Numbered from the stretch's first letter, positions 1 to 8,201 are shown. The stretch is DNA of 64,000 bases from Nakamurella deserti (GCF_003260015.1 NZ_QCXS01000002.1:992001-1056000); one strand, 5' to 3'. Numbers and translations: made by a program. The notes: generated by a model from the sequence alone, not told the origin.

Positions 1-62
1 GGGTGCTGTTGATGGGTATCGGGTCGGGGCTCAACGCCTCGATCTCCGAGATCGTCTGGTGA
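1..62 (+). CDS. oleA: OleA-type thiolase-fold condensing enzyme, 3' end only
   Basis: Only the last 19 codons are present, ending in TGA at 60-62. The peptide LLMGIGSGLNASISEIVW matches the C-terminal glycine-rich loop typical of KAS III-like thiolases such as OleA, which condenses two acyl-CoAs head to head. The assignment rests mainly on context: the next two genes are a fused OleB-OleC and an OleD, the remaining enzymes of the same pathway. The stop overlaps the GTG start of the next gene by four bases (GTGA), which suggests translational coupling. Most of the gene lies upstream of the window, so the catalytic Cys cannot be checked. Confidence 0.7.
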   Translation, partial: VLLMGIGSGLNASISEIVW

Positions 63-2614
63 CGGGCAGGCCCTTCCGCCCGCGTTCCCGTACCGCTCCG
101 GCCACGCTGCCGCCGGCCGGACTGCCCGGTCTGGACCCGTCGTGGTCGCGGCTCGTCGACGTCGTCGACGCGGACGGCATCACCCGGACGTTCCACGTCC
201 TGGACGCAGGTGACCCGGACGCCCCGGCCGGCACGCTGCTGTGCGTGCACGGCAACCCGACGTGGAGCTACCTGTGGCGCCGTCTCGTCGCCGATCCGCC
301 GCCCGGCTGGCGGGTGGTCGCGATGGACCATCTCGGCATGGGCTGGTCCGAGCGGCTGCCCCACGCCCGGACGCTGGCGCAGCGGGTCGACGACCTGGGC
401 CGCCTCACCGATGCCCTCGGCGTCACCGGGCCGGTGGTCACCGTCGCCCACGACTGGGGCGGCATCCTGTCCCTGGGCTGGGCCGAACGGCACCGTGACC
501 AGCTGCGCGGCGTCGTCCTGACCAACACCGCCGTGCACCAGCCCACGTCGTCGAAGGGGCCGATCCTCATCCGCCTCGCCCACCGGCGGCTGCTGAACGA
601 GCTCACCGTGCACCGGACGCCGCTGTTCGTGCGCACCACCACCGCACTGAGCCGCCCGAAGCTGCCGGCCGACGTCCGCGACGCCTTCTCCCGGCCCTAT
701 CCCGACACGGCCTCCCGGGCCGCGGTGTCGGAGTTCGTCGCCGACATCCCGTTCGCCGCCGGTCACCCGAGCCGGCCCGGCCTCGACCGGATCGCCGACG
801 CCGTCCCCACGTTGGACGTGCCGGCCCTGCTGCTGTGGGGCCCGAAGGATCCCGTGTTCCTCGAGGAGCACCTGCGGGACCTGCGGCGACGGCTGCCGCA
901 GGCCGACGTGCACCGCTACGAGCGGGCCGGCCACCTGCTGCCCGAGGACGCGCCCGGATACCCGGCGGTCGTACACGACTGGCTGTCCCAGCTCGGCTCC
1001 GCGCCGCCGGCGCGCCGGCCGGACCCGGCACTGCCGCCCACCCTGACCCAATTGCACCTGCGGCGCGACGACACCACGCCCGCCGTCGTCGGCACCGCCG
1101 GCGCCGCGATCAGCTGGGCCGACCTCCACCGCCGGGTCGAGGCCATCGCCGCCGGACTCGCCGCCGCCGGCGTCCGGCCGGGCCACCGGGTGGCGTTGCT
1201 GGTGCCGCCGTCCATCGACCTGACGGTGGCGCTGTACGCCGTCTGGCGAGCGGGTGCGGTCATCGTCGTCGCCGACAAGGGACTCGGACTGCGCGGGATG
1301 GGCCGGGCGCTGCGCAGCGCCCAGCTCGACCACGTCGTCGCCGACACCGCCGGACTGCTGGCGGCCGGTCCGATGCGGCTGCCCGGCAGCCGGATCGCCG
1401 TCCGGCCGCCGTCGCCGGTCGTCGCGCGGCTGTCCGGAGCGCGCACCTCGCTGGCCGAACTGGAACGCCGCGGTGCCGGCCTGCCGGCACCGGCGGAACC
1501 AGGTCCGGAAGCCGAGGCAGCGGTGCTGTTCACCTCCGGCGCGACCGGCCCGGCCAAGGGCGTCCGGTACCGGGACGGGCAGGTGCGGGCCCAGCTCGCG
1601 CTGATCCGCAGCACCTACCAGCTCACCCCGGACGACCGCATCGTCGCCGCCTTCGCCCCGTTCGCGCTGTACGGACCGGCGCTGGGCATCCCGAGCGCCG
1701 TGCCGGACACCGACGTCACCCAGCCCGGCACGCTCACCGCCGCCGCCCTGGCCGACGCGGCCGCGCGGATCGCCGGCACCGTCGTGTTCGCCTCACCGGC
1801 CGCGCTGCGCAACGTGCTGGCCACCGCCGGGGACCTCACCGACGCGCAGCGGACCGTGCTGTCCCGGGTCCGGCTCCTGATGAGCGCCGGCGCCCCGGTA
1901 CCGGCCGCGCTGCTGCAGAGCCTGCAGAAGGTGCTGCCCCGGGCCGACATGCACACGCCGTACGGGATGACCGAGGCGCTGCCGCTGACCGACGTCTCCC
2001 TCCCAGAGATCCTCGAGGCCGGCGACGGCGACGGGGTCTGCGTGGGCCGCCCGCTGGCCGGCGTGGAGCTGGCAGTCGTCCCGCCGGACCGGGCCGGGCA
2101 CGCCGACGGCGAGCTCACCGACGCGGTGGGCGCGACCGGTGAGATCTGGGCGCGGGCGCCGCACCTGCGCGACTCCTACGACGCGCTGTGGGTCACCGAC
2201 CGCGCCGCGGCCGCGCACCCCGGCTGGCACCGCACCGGTGACGTCGGGCACCGCGACGCCGCGGGACGGTGGTGGATCGAGGGCCGCACCGCCCACCTGG
2301 TGCTGACCGACCGGGGACCGGTGACCCCGGTCGGTGTCGAGCAACGCGTCCAACGGGCCCTCGGCGACGACACCACCGCGGCCGTCGTCGGGGTCGGTCC
2401 GGCCGGGGTCCAACAGGTCGTCGTGGTGCTGACGGGCACCGGTCCGGTGCTGCCCGACCTCGGCCTCGCCGACGCCGTCCGGGCGGCCGCCGCCCCGGTA
2501 CCGGTCGCCGCGGTGCTGGTGCGGGAGGCGCTGCCGGTGGACATCCGGCACAACTCCAAGATCGACCGGACCGCGCTGGCGGCGTGGGCGACGGACACGC
2601 TGGCCGGCCGGTGA
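59..2614 (+). CDS. oleBC: OleBC fusion: beta-lactone decarboxylase plus beta-lactone synthetase
   Basis: A protein of 851 residues with two complete domains. Residues about 30-310 form an alpha/beta hydrolase of the haloalkane-dehalogenase type: oxyanion motif HGNPTWS (64-70), nucleophile Asp132 in AHDWGG, and His292 in AGHLLPED. This is OleB, which removes CO2 from a beta-lactone to give a cis-olefin. Residues about 320-851 are an AMP-ligase-like OleC with the P-loop-like FTSGATGPAKG near residue 490, a GMTEALP motif, and a basic C-terminal subdomain; OleC converts the 2-alkyl-3-hydroxyacid to the beta-lactone. Such fusions are known in actinobacteria. The start is GTG at 59, overlapping the oleA stop. 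The pathway acts on long acyl chains, so the product may be a membrane-associated hydrocarbon or a beta-lactone. Confidence 0.88.
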   Translation: MTGRPFRPRSRTAPATLPPAGLPGLDPSWSRLVDVVDADGITRTFHVLDAGDPDAPAGTLLCVHGNPTWSYLWRRLVADPPPGWRVVAMDHLGMGWSERLPHARTLAQRVDDLGRLTDALGVTGPVVTVAHDWGGILSLGWAERHRDQLRGVVLTNTAVHQPTSSKGPILIRLAHRRLLNELTVHRTPLFVRTTTALSRPKLPADVRDAFSRPYPDTASRAAVSEFVADIPFAAGHPSRPGLDRIADAVPTLDVPALLLWGPKDPVFLEEHLRDLRRRLPQADVHRYERAGHLLPEDAPGYPAVVHDWLSQLGSAPPARRPDPALPPTLTQLHLRRDDTTPAVVGTAGAAISWADLHRRVEAIAAGLAAAGVRPGHRVALLVPPSIDLTVALYAVWRAGAVIVVADKGLGLRGMGRALRSAQLDHVVADTAGLLAAGPMRLPGSRIAVRPPSPVVARLSGARTSLAELERRGAGLPAPAEPGPEAEAAVLFTSGATGPAKGVRYRDGQVRAQLALIRSTYQLTPDDRIVAAFAPFALYGPALGIPSAVPDTDVTQPGTLTAAALADAAARIAGTVVFASPAALRNVLATAGDLTDAQRTVLSRVRLLMSAGAPVPAALLQSLQKVLPRADMHTPYGMTEALPLTDVSLPEILEAGDGDGVCVGRPLAGVELAVVPPDRAGHADGELTDAVGATGEIWARAPHLRDSYDALWVTDRAAAAHPGWHRTGDVGHRDAAGRWWIEGRTAHLVLTDRGPVTPVGVEQRVQRALGDDTTAAVVGVGPAGVQQVVVVLTGTGPVLPDLGLADAVRAAAAPVPVAAVLVREALPVDIRHNSKIDRTALAAWATDTLAGR

Positions 2615-3585
2615 GGATCCTGTTGACCGGAGCCACCGGCCTGATGGGCCGGCTGACCGCGGAGCGGCTGCTCGCCCGGGGTGACGACGTCACGGTCCTG
2701 CAACGCCGCCCGGCCGGTCTGGACACGCGCGAGATCCTCGGGGACGTCACCGATGCCCACCTGGTCGCCGAGGCCTGCCGGCGGCAGGACGTCGTCCTGC
2801 ACCTGGCCGCCAAGGTCGACGCCTTCGGCGCCTGGCCCGACTTCGAGCGGGTCAACGTCGGCGGTACCGCCGCGATCCTCGCCGGCTGCCGCTCGGCCGG
2901 CGTGCCCCGACTGGTCAACGTCTCCTCGCCGTCGGTGGCCCACGCCGGCGACGACCTGGTCGGTGTGGGGGCCTCACCCGCCGACCCGCACGCCGCCCGC
3001 AGCCACTACTCGCGGTCCAAGGCGATGGCGGAGCGCGCGGCCCTCGCGGCGAACGGTCCCGACCTCGCGGTGCTGTCGATCCGGCCGCACCTGGTGTGGG
3101 GCCCCGGGGACACCCAGCTGATCGCCCGCATCGTCGAGCGTGCCCGATCGGGGCGACTGCCGCTGATCGGCAACGGCGCCGCGCTCATCGACGCCACCTA
3201 CGTCGACAACGCCGCCGACGCGATGGTCGCCGCGGTCGACGCCGTCGGGCGGGTGCACGGTGAGGCCCTGGTCGTCTCCAACGGCGAGCCCCGACCGGTC
3301 GGCGAGGTGCTCCGCCGGATCTGCGCCGCCGCCGGCGTCCCGGGCCCACGTGGACGGGTGCCGGCCCGGCTGGCCACCGCCGCCGGGGCGGTCGTCGAGA
3401 AGCTGTGGAGGATCGACGGGTTCGCGTCCGAGCCGCCGCTGACCCGGTTCCTCGCCGAGCAGCTGAGCACCGCCCACTGGTTCGACCAGCGGCGCACCCG
3501 GGAGGCGCTGAACTGGACGCCCGCGGTCGGGATGGACGAAGGATTCCACCGGCTGGCCGCGTCCTACGCCGCCGCGGACGGGTGA
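2611..3585 (+). CDS. oleD: OleD-type 2-alkyl-3-ketoacid reductase (short-chain dehydrogenase)
   Basis: A 324-residue extended SDR. The N-terminus has the nucleotide-binding GATGLMG, and the catalytic Tyr-Lys pair is in YSRSK near residue 131, preceded by the expected Ser-rich strand (NVSSPSV). OleD reduces the 2-alkyl-3-keto acid made by OleA to the 3-hydroxy acid used by OleC. The start is the GTG at 2611, whose last two bases share the TGA of oleBC (4-base overlap); a longer reading frame upstream of it lies wholly inside oleBC and is ignored. Gene order A-BC-D with coupled overlaps indicates one transcript. By itself it could be read as a 3-beta-hydroxysteroid dehydrogenase/epimerase; the neighbourhood decides for OleD. 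Confidence 0.85.
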   Translation: MRILLTGATGLMGRLTAERLLARGDDVTVLQRRPAGLDTREILGDVTDAHLVAEACRRQDVVLHLAAKVDAFGAWPDFERVNVGGTAAILAGCRSAGVPRLVNVSSPSVAHAGDDLVGVGASPADPHAARSHYSRSKAMAERAALAANGPDLAVLSIRPHLVWGPGDTQLIARIVERARSGRLPLIGNGAALIDATYVDNAADAMVAAVDAVGRVHGEALVVSNGEPRPVGEVLRRICAAAGVPGPRGRVPARLATAAGAVVEKLWRIDGFASEPPLTRFLAEQLSTAHWFDQRRTREALNWTPAVGMDEGFHRLAASYAAADG

Positions 3586-3607
3586 CCGGCGTCATGTCCG
3601 CCCACCG

Positions 3608-3633
3608 GGAATGAACGTCGGGGTGCCGTGGTT
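3608..3633 (+). promoter_or_regulatory. Sigma-R-like promoter (GGAAT-N18-GTT)
   Basis: GGAAT at 3608-3612 and GTT at 3631-3633 are separated by exactly 18 bases, the published consensus of the thiol-stress sigma factor SigR of Streptomyces (SigH in mycobacteria). The first base before it is G, giving the fuller GGGAAT. Transcription would begin near 3640, just ahead of the hairpin-rich stretch at 3646-3730 and about 170 bases before the esterase gene. Match is by sequence only. Confidence 0.45.
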
Positions 3634-3645
3634 GGACCTCTCGAC

Positions 3646-3730
3646 GGACGCCTGGACATGCCCCGGGTACCAACTATTGAAAAGTCGCTGCGAGCGACCA
3701 CGCTGCCGAGAGGCGCACTGGCAGGCGTCC
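3646..3730 (+). ncRNA. Candidate structured RNA (leader or small RNA)
   Basis: A perfect 9-bp closing stem pairs GGACGCCTG (3646-3654) with CAGGCGTCC (3722-3730). Inside it lie GTCGC-TGCGA-GCGAC (3684-3698) and a weaker CTGCC/GGCAG pairing (about 3703-3725, mutually exclusive with part of the outer stem). Between the stems is an unusually A/T-rich run (AACTATTGAAAAG, 3672-3684) in a GC-rich genome. The element starts a few bases after the transcription start expected from the sigma-R-like promoter and is followed by GTCCCTTCTTCG, a pyrimidine-rich tail. No known riboswitch family was recognised. It may be a separate small RNA or the 5' leader of the esterase. Confidence 0.35.
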
Positions 3731-3807
3731 GTCCCTTCTTCGCCGCCGTCGTTCATCCCTGAGCGGAACCCCGCGGCGGTGTCGTGGATCCAGGCACCAT
3801 GGAGTGC

Positions 3808-4470
3808 ATGAGTTCACCCGCAGGCACCGTCCAGGTCGGCCGGATCGGCCGACCCGGCAGCACCGCGCCGACCCTGGTCGTGCTGCACGGCTACGGCGCC
3901 GACGAGCGCGACCTGATGGGCATGCTGCCGGTGCTGGGCATGATGCTGCCCGGCGTCGACGCCCGGGTGCTCGGCATCCGCGGGTTCTACGACGTCACCC
4001 ACCGCGGGCGCCCCGGGCGTTCGTGGTTCCCTGGACCCGTGGCCACCCCGCCACCGGACGACGAGATCGCCGCCGTCGGCGACCGCATCACCGCACTGGT
4101 CACCGAACACACCGACCGCGCCGTGTGGCTCGGCTTCTCGCAGGGCATGTGCGCGGCCATCACGGCGGTCCGCCGGCGCCCCGACGTGTGCAGCGGGTTG
4201 ATCGCCCTCAGCGGCTTCAGCTGGCCGAACCCCCAACCGGGAGACCCGACCATGGCCGCCGAGGTCCGCGCGGGCGGCGGCATCCCGGCGTTTTACGGCC
4301 GCGACCCCGCCGACCCGGCCATCCCCGGCTACGCGAGCGCGTGGGCGCTGGACTACCTGCGCGACCACACCCGGCTCACCGAACGCAGCTATCCCGGGAT
4401 CGGGCACAGCCTGTCGATGCCCGAGATCACCGACATCGTCGGCTTTCTGCGGCCGCTGCTGGCGCGCTGA
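3808..4470 (+). CDS. Alpha/beta hydrolase, phospholipase/carboxylesterase family
   Basis: About 220 residues. Family marks are the early LHGYGADERDLM oxyanion region, the nucleophile elbow GFSQGM, an acid near GRDPADPAIPG and the catalytic His in GIGHSLSMPE. This is the small esterase/lysophospholipase (acyl-protein-thioesterase-like) group; the substrate is unknown. In-frame starts exist at GTG 3784, ATG 3799 and ATG 3808; the family usually begins close to the last, but the ribosome site does not settle it. It may be transcribed from the sigma-R-like promoter at 3608. Its last 44 bases overlap the 3' end of the convergent hydrolase gene. Confidence 0.7.
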   Translation: MSSPAGTVQVGRIGRPGSTAPTLVVLHGYGADERDLMGMLPVLGMMLPGVDARVLGIRGFYDVTHRGRPGRSWFPGPVATPPPDDEIAAVGDRITALVTEHTDRAVWLGFSQGMCAAITAVRRRPDVCSGLIALSGFSWPNPQPGDPTMAAEVRAGGGIPAFYGRDPADPAIPGYASAWALDYLRDHTRLTERSYPGIGHSLSMPEITDIVGFLRPLLAR

Positions 4471-5185
4471 CCCGGCCTACCCGGGGTCGGTCGTCGCAGA
4501 GCGCGTCGAGCAGCGAGAGCAGCCGCGTCACCAGCACGATCGGCTGGGACAGCGCGAGAAGGTGCCCACCGGGCAGGATCTCGACGTCGACGTCGACGCG
4601 CTGGTGCGCCACCCGCTGCTGCAGCTCCGCCGGGAACAGCCGGTCGTCGCGGCCGGCCAGCACCAGGGTGGGCACCGTCGGGTGCGTGCGCGTCGGTTGC
4701 GGGGAGGTGAAGAGCGAGTCCGGAGGCATCCGGCCCTCGCCGGCGGCGAGGACCGCGACCACGTCGTCGGGCAGATCGTGGAAGAAGATCGCCTCCGGGC
4801 CGACGTCGGTGTCGGGGTCGCGTCCGTCGCGCACGGCCGCCGCGTGAGCGGCGTCGCTCTGACCGACCGCGTCCCACCACGCCCCGGCCGTCTCACCCGG
4901 CGCCGGGATCATGGCGTTGAGGTACACCAGCGCGTCGACCGGCATCCGGTCGCACACCGCCGGCGCCAGCTGGCCGCCCATCGACTGGGCGACGAGGACG
5001 ACCGGACGTGGTGCCGACACCGCCGCGGCCACGACGGCGTCCACCTGGTCGGTCAGGGTGACGCCGTCGTGGTTCGGCAGGTCGACCGCGACGACGACGT
5101 GCCCGGCCCCGGTCAGCGGCGGTACGACCCGGTACCAGTAGCCCGGGTCGCCGCCCGCTCCCGGGACCAGCACGAACGACGCCAC
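4427..5185 (-). CDS. Alpha/beta hydrolase (esterase/HNL-like)
   Basis: A 252-residue alpha/beta hydrolase of the short salicylate-binding-protein/hydroxynitrile-lyase-like type. It has FVLVPGAGGDPGYWYRV at the N-terminus, nucleophile Ser in AQSMGGQ near residue 90, an acid in AGRDDRLFP and the His in PGGHLLALSQP. The start is a GTG at 5185, nine bases after the stop of the dienelactone-hydrolase-like gene, so the two are probably co-transcribed. The C-terminal tail of about 28 residues (APAAAAESRRCR) runs past the folded domain into the convergent gene. No substrate can be read from sequence. Confidence 0.7.
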   Translation of the reverse strand: MASFVLVPGAGGDPGYWYRVVPPLTGAGHVVVAVDLPNHDGVTLTDQVDAVVAAAVSAPRPVVLVAQSMGGQLAPAVCDRMPVDALVYLNAMIPAPGETAGAWWDAVGQSDAAHAAAVRDGRDPDTDVGPEAIFFHDLPDDVVAVLAAGEGRMPPDSLFTSPQPTRTHPTVPTLVLAGRDDRLFPAELQQRVAHQRVDVDVEILPGGHLLALSQPIVLVTRLLSLLDALCDDRPRVGRVSAPAAAAESRRCR

Positions 5186-5194
5186 GGTCGGAGC

Positions 5195-5899
5195 TCAGCC
5201 CAGGGACGCGTGCAGGAAGTCGATCGTCCGCTGCCAGGCGACCGCCGCGAGCTCGGGATCGTAGGTGCCCATGTGGTTGTCCGGGTTCATGAACGCATGA
5301 CCGGCCGGGTAGTAGTGGATGTCGGTCGCCACCCCCGCCTCCCGTTGCAGCTGCTCGTCGAGCTTCATGGCGTCCTCGAGCGGATACATCTGGTCGGTCT
5401 GGCCGTAGTGGCCCTGGACCGGTGCGGTCAGCGACCGGTACGAGTCCGGCACGCCCGGACCGACCCCGTAGAACGGCACCGCGGCGCCGATCCGGTCGCC
5501 CTCCTGGGCGGCGAGCATCAGCACGAAACCACCGCCCATGCAGAAGCCGACCGCGCCGACCTTGTCCGAGGTCACCGCCTCGTGACCGAGCAGGAAGTCC
5601 ACGGCGCCGGACAGGTCGCGGGCCGCCTGCTCCACCGGCAGCTGGTTCATCAGCTCGCCGGCCGTGGACGCCTCGTGCGACACCCGGCCGCCGTACAGGT
5701 CCGGTGCCAACGCCACGAATCCCTCGGCGGCGAACCGGTCGACGTAGGCGGCGAGGCTGTCGTCGAGTCCCCACCACTCCTGGATGACGATCAGGCCCGG
5801 CCCGGAACCGCCGGGCGGCAGCGCCAGGTAACCGTGGGCCGTGCGCCCGCCGCTGTCGAAGGTGACGTTCTGTCGGGGCTGCTCGGTGGTGCTGGTCAC
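5195..5899 (-). CDS. Dienelactone hydrolase family protein
   Basis: A 234-residue protein matching carboxymethylenebutenolidase. The nucleophile is Cys in GFCMGG near residue 121, the hallmark of the family, with the catalytic His in AGHAFMNPDN and an Asp in GQTDQMYP. The conserved N-terminal EWWGLDDSL is present. Family members hydrolyse dienelactones in chlorocatechol breakdown, but many homologues are general esterases and no catechol genes are nearby, so the role is open. It sits 49 bases downstream of the light-receptor gene on the same strand and may be part of that transcript. Confidence 0.85.
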   Translation of the reverse strand: MTSTTEQPRQNVTFDSGGRTAHGYLALPPGGSGPGLIVIQEWWGLDDSLAAYVDRFAAEGFVALAPDLYGGRVSHEASTAGELMNQLPVEQAARDLSGAVDFLLGHEAVTSDKVGAVGFCMGGGFVLMLAAQEGDRIGAAVPFYGVGPGVPDSYRSLTAPVQGHYGQTDQMYPLEDAMKLDEQLQREAGVATDIHYYPAGHAFMNPDNHMGTYDPELAAVAWQRTIDFLHASLG

Positions 5900-5948
5900 G
5901 CGTCCTCCTGGGATGGGTACACCCGGCGGGGGTCGGCCGGGGGTCGGG

Positions 5949-7544
5949 TCAATCCTGCGCCGCGGCGGTGGCCGCGCCGACCAACGACGCGGCGTCGGAC
6001 CCGTCCTGCGGGAACCGGGCCCGCCCGATGCGCAGCGCGGAGTCGACGCGCAGGCCGGTGGGGAAGCCGCCGACCGTCTCGGGCCGGCTCATCGTGTCGC
6101 GGATCGCGGCCACCACGGCGTCGGTGTCGCCACCACCCAGCGGCAGCCGCAACAAAAACGACTGGTCGTCCTGCACCGACAGGCACGCGTCCGCCGGCAG
6201 GGTGGCGCGCAGCCGCTCGACGGCGGACCGCTGCACGGTGCGCGCGCCCGCGGCGTCGACGTCCCCGGTGATCACGCACAGCAGGTCGAAGCAGCGACCA
6301 CGGCTGGTCAGCACGGCGGCCTCGAGGTCGGCGGCGCCGGCCACCGCGTTCGGCAGGTCGGTGCCGGCGTCCCGGTAGGCGAGGCTGCGCAGCTGCTCCT
6401 CGCGCTCCACCCGTTCGCTGACGTCGCTCTGGTAGCCGATGTAGTGGGTGATCCGGCCGGCGTCGTCGCGCACCGCGGAGAGGTGCACCTCGTTCCAGAA
6501 CGCGGTGCCGTCCTTGCGGTAGTTGCGCAGCACACTGCGGACGTCACGACCGGTGTCCAGCGCCTGCCGCATCTCCTTCACGGCGCGCTGGTCGGAGTCC
6601 GGGCCCTGCAGGAAGCGGCAGTTGCGGCCGAGGATCTCGTCCGAGGAGTAACCGGTCAGCGTCGCGAAGGCGTCGTTGACGTAGACCAGCGGCTGCTCCG
6701 GGTCCAGCCAGTCGGCGATGGTGATGCTGACCGCGGCCACCGAGACCGCACGGACCATGGTCCGGGGCAGGTCGGCGCCGGAGATGCGGCGCCCGGCCGG
6801 CGTGGTCCCACCGGTCCGCGGTGTCGCGGTCGCCGGCCGGGGTGTCGCCACCGGCGCCGGCAGCGGCGGACGTGCCGTGCCGCCGGACTTCTTCAACCCG
6901 GCCAGGATCGCGGTGAGCCGTTCACGGGGCCGCGTCCCCGACAACTCGGGGTCGACGAGCCGCTCGACGAGGGTGGCGGCGACGTCGCGCAGCTTGATGT
7001 TGTTGTGCGAGGAGTGCCACCGCAGCAGGTCGAACGCCTGGGCCTCGGTGAGGTCGAAGATGACCATCATCATGCCCTTGGCCTGCTCGATCAGGTCCCG
7101 GGTCGCCGCGGCGTCGATGACCGCCCGAGTGGTCTCCTGTTCGCGGTGCCGCCGCAGACCCGCCGTCAGGTCGACGACGAATCCGCTGACCACCGACACG
7201 CCACCCGCGGCCCCGGCCGCGTAGCCGACGGCGAGCACGGTCCTGACCTTCCGCCGGGTGTCGACCAGCCGCAGCCACTCGCAGAAGGTGGCCCCGGTCT
7301 GCAGGGACCCGGCCACCGCCGCGTCCCAGCGCGGGCGGTCCTCGGGGTGCACGTGGCTCGACATCAGATCGAGTGTGGGCACCACCTCGCCCGGACCGAA
7401 GCCGTAGATGCCGTAGGTGCGATCGGTCCAGACCGTCCGGCGGGTGCGGACGTCGTGGGAGAACCGGCCGAACGGCGGCCCCGGCGGGGGACTGTGCGTC
7501 GCCGCGGCCTCGACGCCGGGCACCGTGCTCTTCGTGTCGGTCAC
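5949..7544 (-). CDS. PAS-ANTAR-LOV blue-light receptor with C-terminal degenerate GGDEF
   Basis: About 531 residues from the GTG at 7544 (an upstream ATG at 7595 would add 17). In order: a PAS domain (about 25-130), an ANTAR RNA-binding domain (about 135-198, with IEQAKGMMMV and DVAATLVERLVD), a Pro-rich linker (225-255), a LOV domain (about 260-378) with the canonical GRNCRFLQG whose Cys309 would form the flavin adduct, and about 150 more residues. The last part begins like a GGDEF domain (YRDAGTDLPN) and ends like one (RIGRARFPQDGSDAASLVGAA) but lacks the GG[DE]EF signature, so it should be inactive. PAS-ANTAR-LOV proteins (PAL) bind a small RNA hairpin in a light-dependent way in Nakamurella. 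The target RNA here is unknown. The chosen start has AGG eight bases upstream. Confidence 0.9.
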   Translation of the reverse strand: MTDTKSTVPGVEAAATHSPPPGPPFGRFSHDVRTRRTVWTDRTYGIYGFGPGEVVPTLDLMSSHVHPEDRPRWDAAVAGSLQTGATFCEWLRLVDTRRKVRTVLAVGYAAGAAGGVSVVSGFVVDLTAGLRRHREQETTRAVIDAAATRDLIEQAKGMMMVIFDLTEAQAFDLLRWHSSHNNIKLRDVAATLVERLVDPELSGTRPRERLTAILAGLKKSGGTARPPLPAPVATPRPATATPRTGGTTPAGRRISGADLPRTMVRAVSVAAVSITIADWLDPEQPLVYVNDAFATLTGYSSDEILGRNCRFLQGPDSDQRAVKEMRQALDTGRDVRSVLRNYRKDGTAFWNEVHLSAVRDDAGRITHYIGYQSDVSERVEREEQLRSLAYRDAGTDLPNAVAGAADLEAAVLTSRGRCFDLLCVITGDVDAAGARTVQRSAVERLRATLPADACLSVQDDQSFLLRLPLGGGDTDAVVAAIRDTMSRPETVGGFPTGLRVDSALRIGRARFPQDGSDAASLVGAATAAAQD

Positions 7545-7634
7545 CCGACGAACCTCATCCGTACTCCTGCTGCCGCACCTGCTGCCCTGGCCCATCGTCT
7601 TGAGCGGTTTCGATCGTATCCGCCGCGGGCGCGG

Positions 7635-8153
7635 TCAGGACCGGACCGCGACCGCCCGCAGGGCCTTGCCCAGGTGGACCGAGTTGGGCTCCGCCGCGTA
7701 GTGGCCGAAGGCGGGCACCGGGACGTAGCCGCCGGCGCCGTAGAGGCCGATGGCCTCCGGCTGCATCAGGCCCGTCTCCAGGACGAGCCAGCCGGCACCG
7801 GCCGCGGCGGCGGTCGCCTCGAGGTGGGCCAGCACGGCCCGGGCGTAGCCGCGACCCCGCCGGTCCGGCACGACGTACATCCGCTTGAGTTCGGCCACCG
7901 GCGCGGGCGGCCCGGGGACGGGTGGCGCCTCGGCGCCGAGCATCCGCCAACCCCCCATCGCCGCCGCGACGCCGTCGGGGGCGAACAACACGAAGAACCG
8001 GCCGAGCGGCGGGCTGAACTCCCCGTGATCCACCGGGGTCTCGTCGGGACCGCCGTAGCGGACGACGTACTCCTGCTGGACCTCGGCGATCAGCCGTTGG
8101 GCGTCGGCGTGGTGGTAGGGGACGGGGCGGATGTCGAACGTCGGCACCCGCAC
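7635..8153 (-). CDS. GNAT family N-acetyltransferase
   Basis: A 172-residue single-domain GNAT. The acetyl-CoA pyrophosphate-binding motif A is clear as VPDRRGRGYARAVL near residues 97-110, preceded by the beta4 strand ELKRMYV and followed by the motif B helix region ETGLMQPEAIGLYGAGGY. The substrate cannot be inferred. It is transcribed away from the thioredoxin gene, with an 80-base divergent gap containing a sigma-R-like promoter directed toward thioredoxin; 90 bases separate it from the light-receptor gene downstream on the same strand. Confidence 0.8.
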   Translation of the reverse strand: MRVPTFDIRPVPYHHADAQRLIAEVQQEYVVRYGGPDETPVDHGEFSPPLGRFFVLFAPDGVAAAMGGWRMLGAEAPPVPGPPAPVAELKRMYVVPDRRGRGYARAVLAHLEATAAAAGAGWLVLETGLMQPEAIGLYGAGGYVPVPAFGHYAAEPNSVHLGKALRAVAVRS

Positions 8154-8175
8154 ATTGTCCCTGCCGCCGGCGCCG

Positions 8176-8201
8176 GGAATACCGCTCCGGATGCGGCCGT
8201 T
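8176..8201 (+). promoter_or_regulatory. Sigma-R-like promoter of thioredoxin gene
   Basis: GGAAT (8176-8180), 18 bases, then GTT (8199-8201): an exact match to the SigR consensus, 33 bases before the thioredoxin ATG. Thioredoxin genes are classic SigR targets in actinobacteria. A perfect inverted repeat, CGGATGC-N7-GCATCCG (8188-8208), overlaps the -10 end and the start of transcription and could be an operator. Confidence 0.6.

Noticed and set aside
3611-3811. A 66-codon plus-strand frame before the esterase
   Set aside because: No ribosome site, biased amino-acid content and overlap with the structured RNA candidate; unlikely to be translated.
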